NCBI GenBank assembly: GCA_945859605.1
Contig: OX243816.1
Location: 32,016,771-32,080,770 of the forward strand
Source: Lumbricus rubellus
Lineage: Eukaryota; Annelida; Clitellata; Crassiclitellata; Lumbricidae
Direction of reading: 5' to 3'
DNA: 64,000 nucleotides
Positions 63,451 through 64,000 of the stretch are shown here, piece by piece (position 1 is the first letter of the stretch; each line of letters begins with the position of its first letter). The notes under the pieces are model-generated. The model saw only the letters and a program-made list of their open reading frames with translations. It was not told the DNA's origin and did no database searches. Position numbers and translations under genes: made by a program.

Positions 63451-63625
63451 GAACGTTCTGTCGACCATCTTTGATCAAATGGTCGAGGTCAGCATCATGG
63501 ACAGCAATGACCCCGTGAACCTTGAACTTTTGAGCCGACCTGAGCTTGGAATCACCTTCACGAAGCTGAACTGCTGGCGAATGACACAATTCTCAAAATG
63601 TGTCTTCATGGATGCCGACACTCTG
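63451..63625 (+). CDS. gyg: Glycogenin, exon 3 (DxD motif)
   Basis: After the acceptor ctttttccgtag the frame completes Arg and reads [58 protein letters not shown]. This matches RPELGVTLTKLHCW and [12 protein letters not shown] of human GYG1, and DAD is the manganese/UDP-binding DxD motif of GT8 glycosyltransferases. Donor gtaaga at 63626, phase 0. The tyrosine that accepts glucose lies in a later exon outside the window. Confidence 0.96.
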
Positions 63626-64000
63626 GTAAGAACTAACTATATATGGAACTGTTCTGAGTGTTCTCGATATATTATGGGATAGCACAAACGAACAAATTTA
63701 CATTTTTATGTTCTGAACATGACGACCTTGAAGCACGTGCGACACACATTCCTCACGTGCTTCGAAGGGGTCAATTCCTGTATTTGCAGTAGGACGTACG
63801 TGTTGTGCGCCTTGCGTGGCTGCCGACAGATTCCACTTAGAACTGTAATAACTTGTGATCATCCGTCATAGGCCTACTACGAATTTTAATCAGTACGGTA
63901 TTAGGCCTTGGCCTACTGCGTTGTGTCAGTTTGAAATTAAACAAATATCATCATCATGCATCGTCGTCATCATCATCTTCGTCGTCGTCGTCATCATCAT
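63626..64000 (+). other. Glycogenin intron 3 (start), ending in (CAT/CGT)n
   Basis: Intronic sequence with an ATC/GTC triplet repeat from about 63948 to the window end. No coding signature. Confidence 0.7.

Overview
This is a piece of animal (metazoan) nuclear genome. It has interrupted genes with GT-AG introns, animal-specific families (a Zic transcription factor, a FAM43 PTB-domain protein, an ITM2-type BRICHOS membrane protein, a glycogenin), LINE, hAT and Tc1/mariner elements, and two 200-base N gaps (11133-11332 and 37205-37404). Very abundant microsatellites, the recurrent motif taggcctata, and a Zic gene with a conserved intron between zinc fingers 3 and 4 suggest a marine invertebrate, possibly an echinoderm or other non-vertebrate deuterostome. 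The species-level call is inference.

Layout. 1-9 kb is a nest of transposons: a small hAT element (1452-8812) split by a second hAT (1679-8696), which holds a decayed mariner-type element (2178-2804) and a CR1/Jockey-like LINE with an intact 1,094-residue ORF. 9-30 kb is gene-poor, with simple repeats, a 30-bp minisatellite of about 30 units (18.9-19.9 kb), a 60-bp perfect palindrome, relics of hAT elements, and a three-copy interspersed repeat. 30.2-38.9 kb carries Zic (+): exon 1 holds fingers 1-3, and two near-identical copies of exon 2 flank an N gap. The second copy looks like an unmerged allele and carries a SINE insertion with an 11-bp target duplication. 39-44.7 kb is intergenic with hAT and Mutator-like elements. 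44.8-46.8 kb is a two-exon FAM43 gene (+). 48.7-51.6 kb is a 2.9-kb hAT element built of minisatellites and GC-rich hairpin modules. 52.6-57.1 kb is a six-exon ITM2-like gene (+). From 59.2 kb to the window end are the first three exons of glycogenin (+); its introns hold a mariner-type foldback element with arms of about 450 bp, a truncated LINE and hAT-like MITEs.

The four genes share a strand but no evident pathway: Zic acts in nuclear transcription and patterning, FAM43 is a likely cytoplasmic adaptor, ITM2 is a type II membrane protein of the secretory pathway, and glycogenin primes glycogen synthesis. All exon boundaries were read from splice signals, frame continuity and family similarity recalled from memory. 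No alignment was run. The strongest new observations are the hAT-type elements recognised by matching terminal repeats and 8-bp target duplications, their shared hairpin modules, and the false duplication in Zic.
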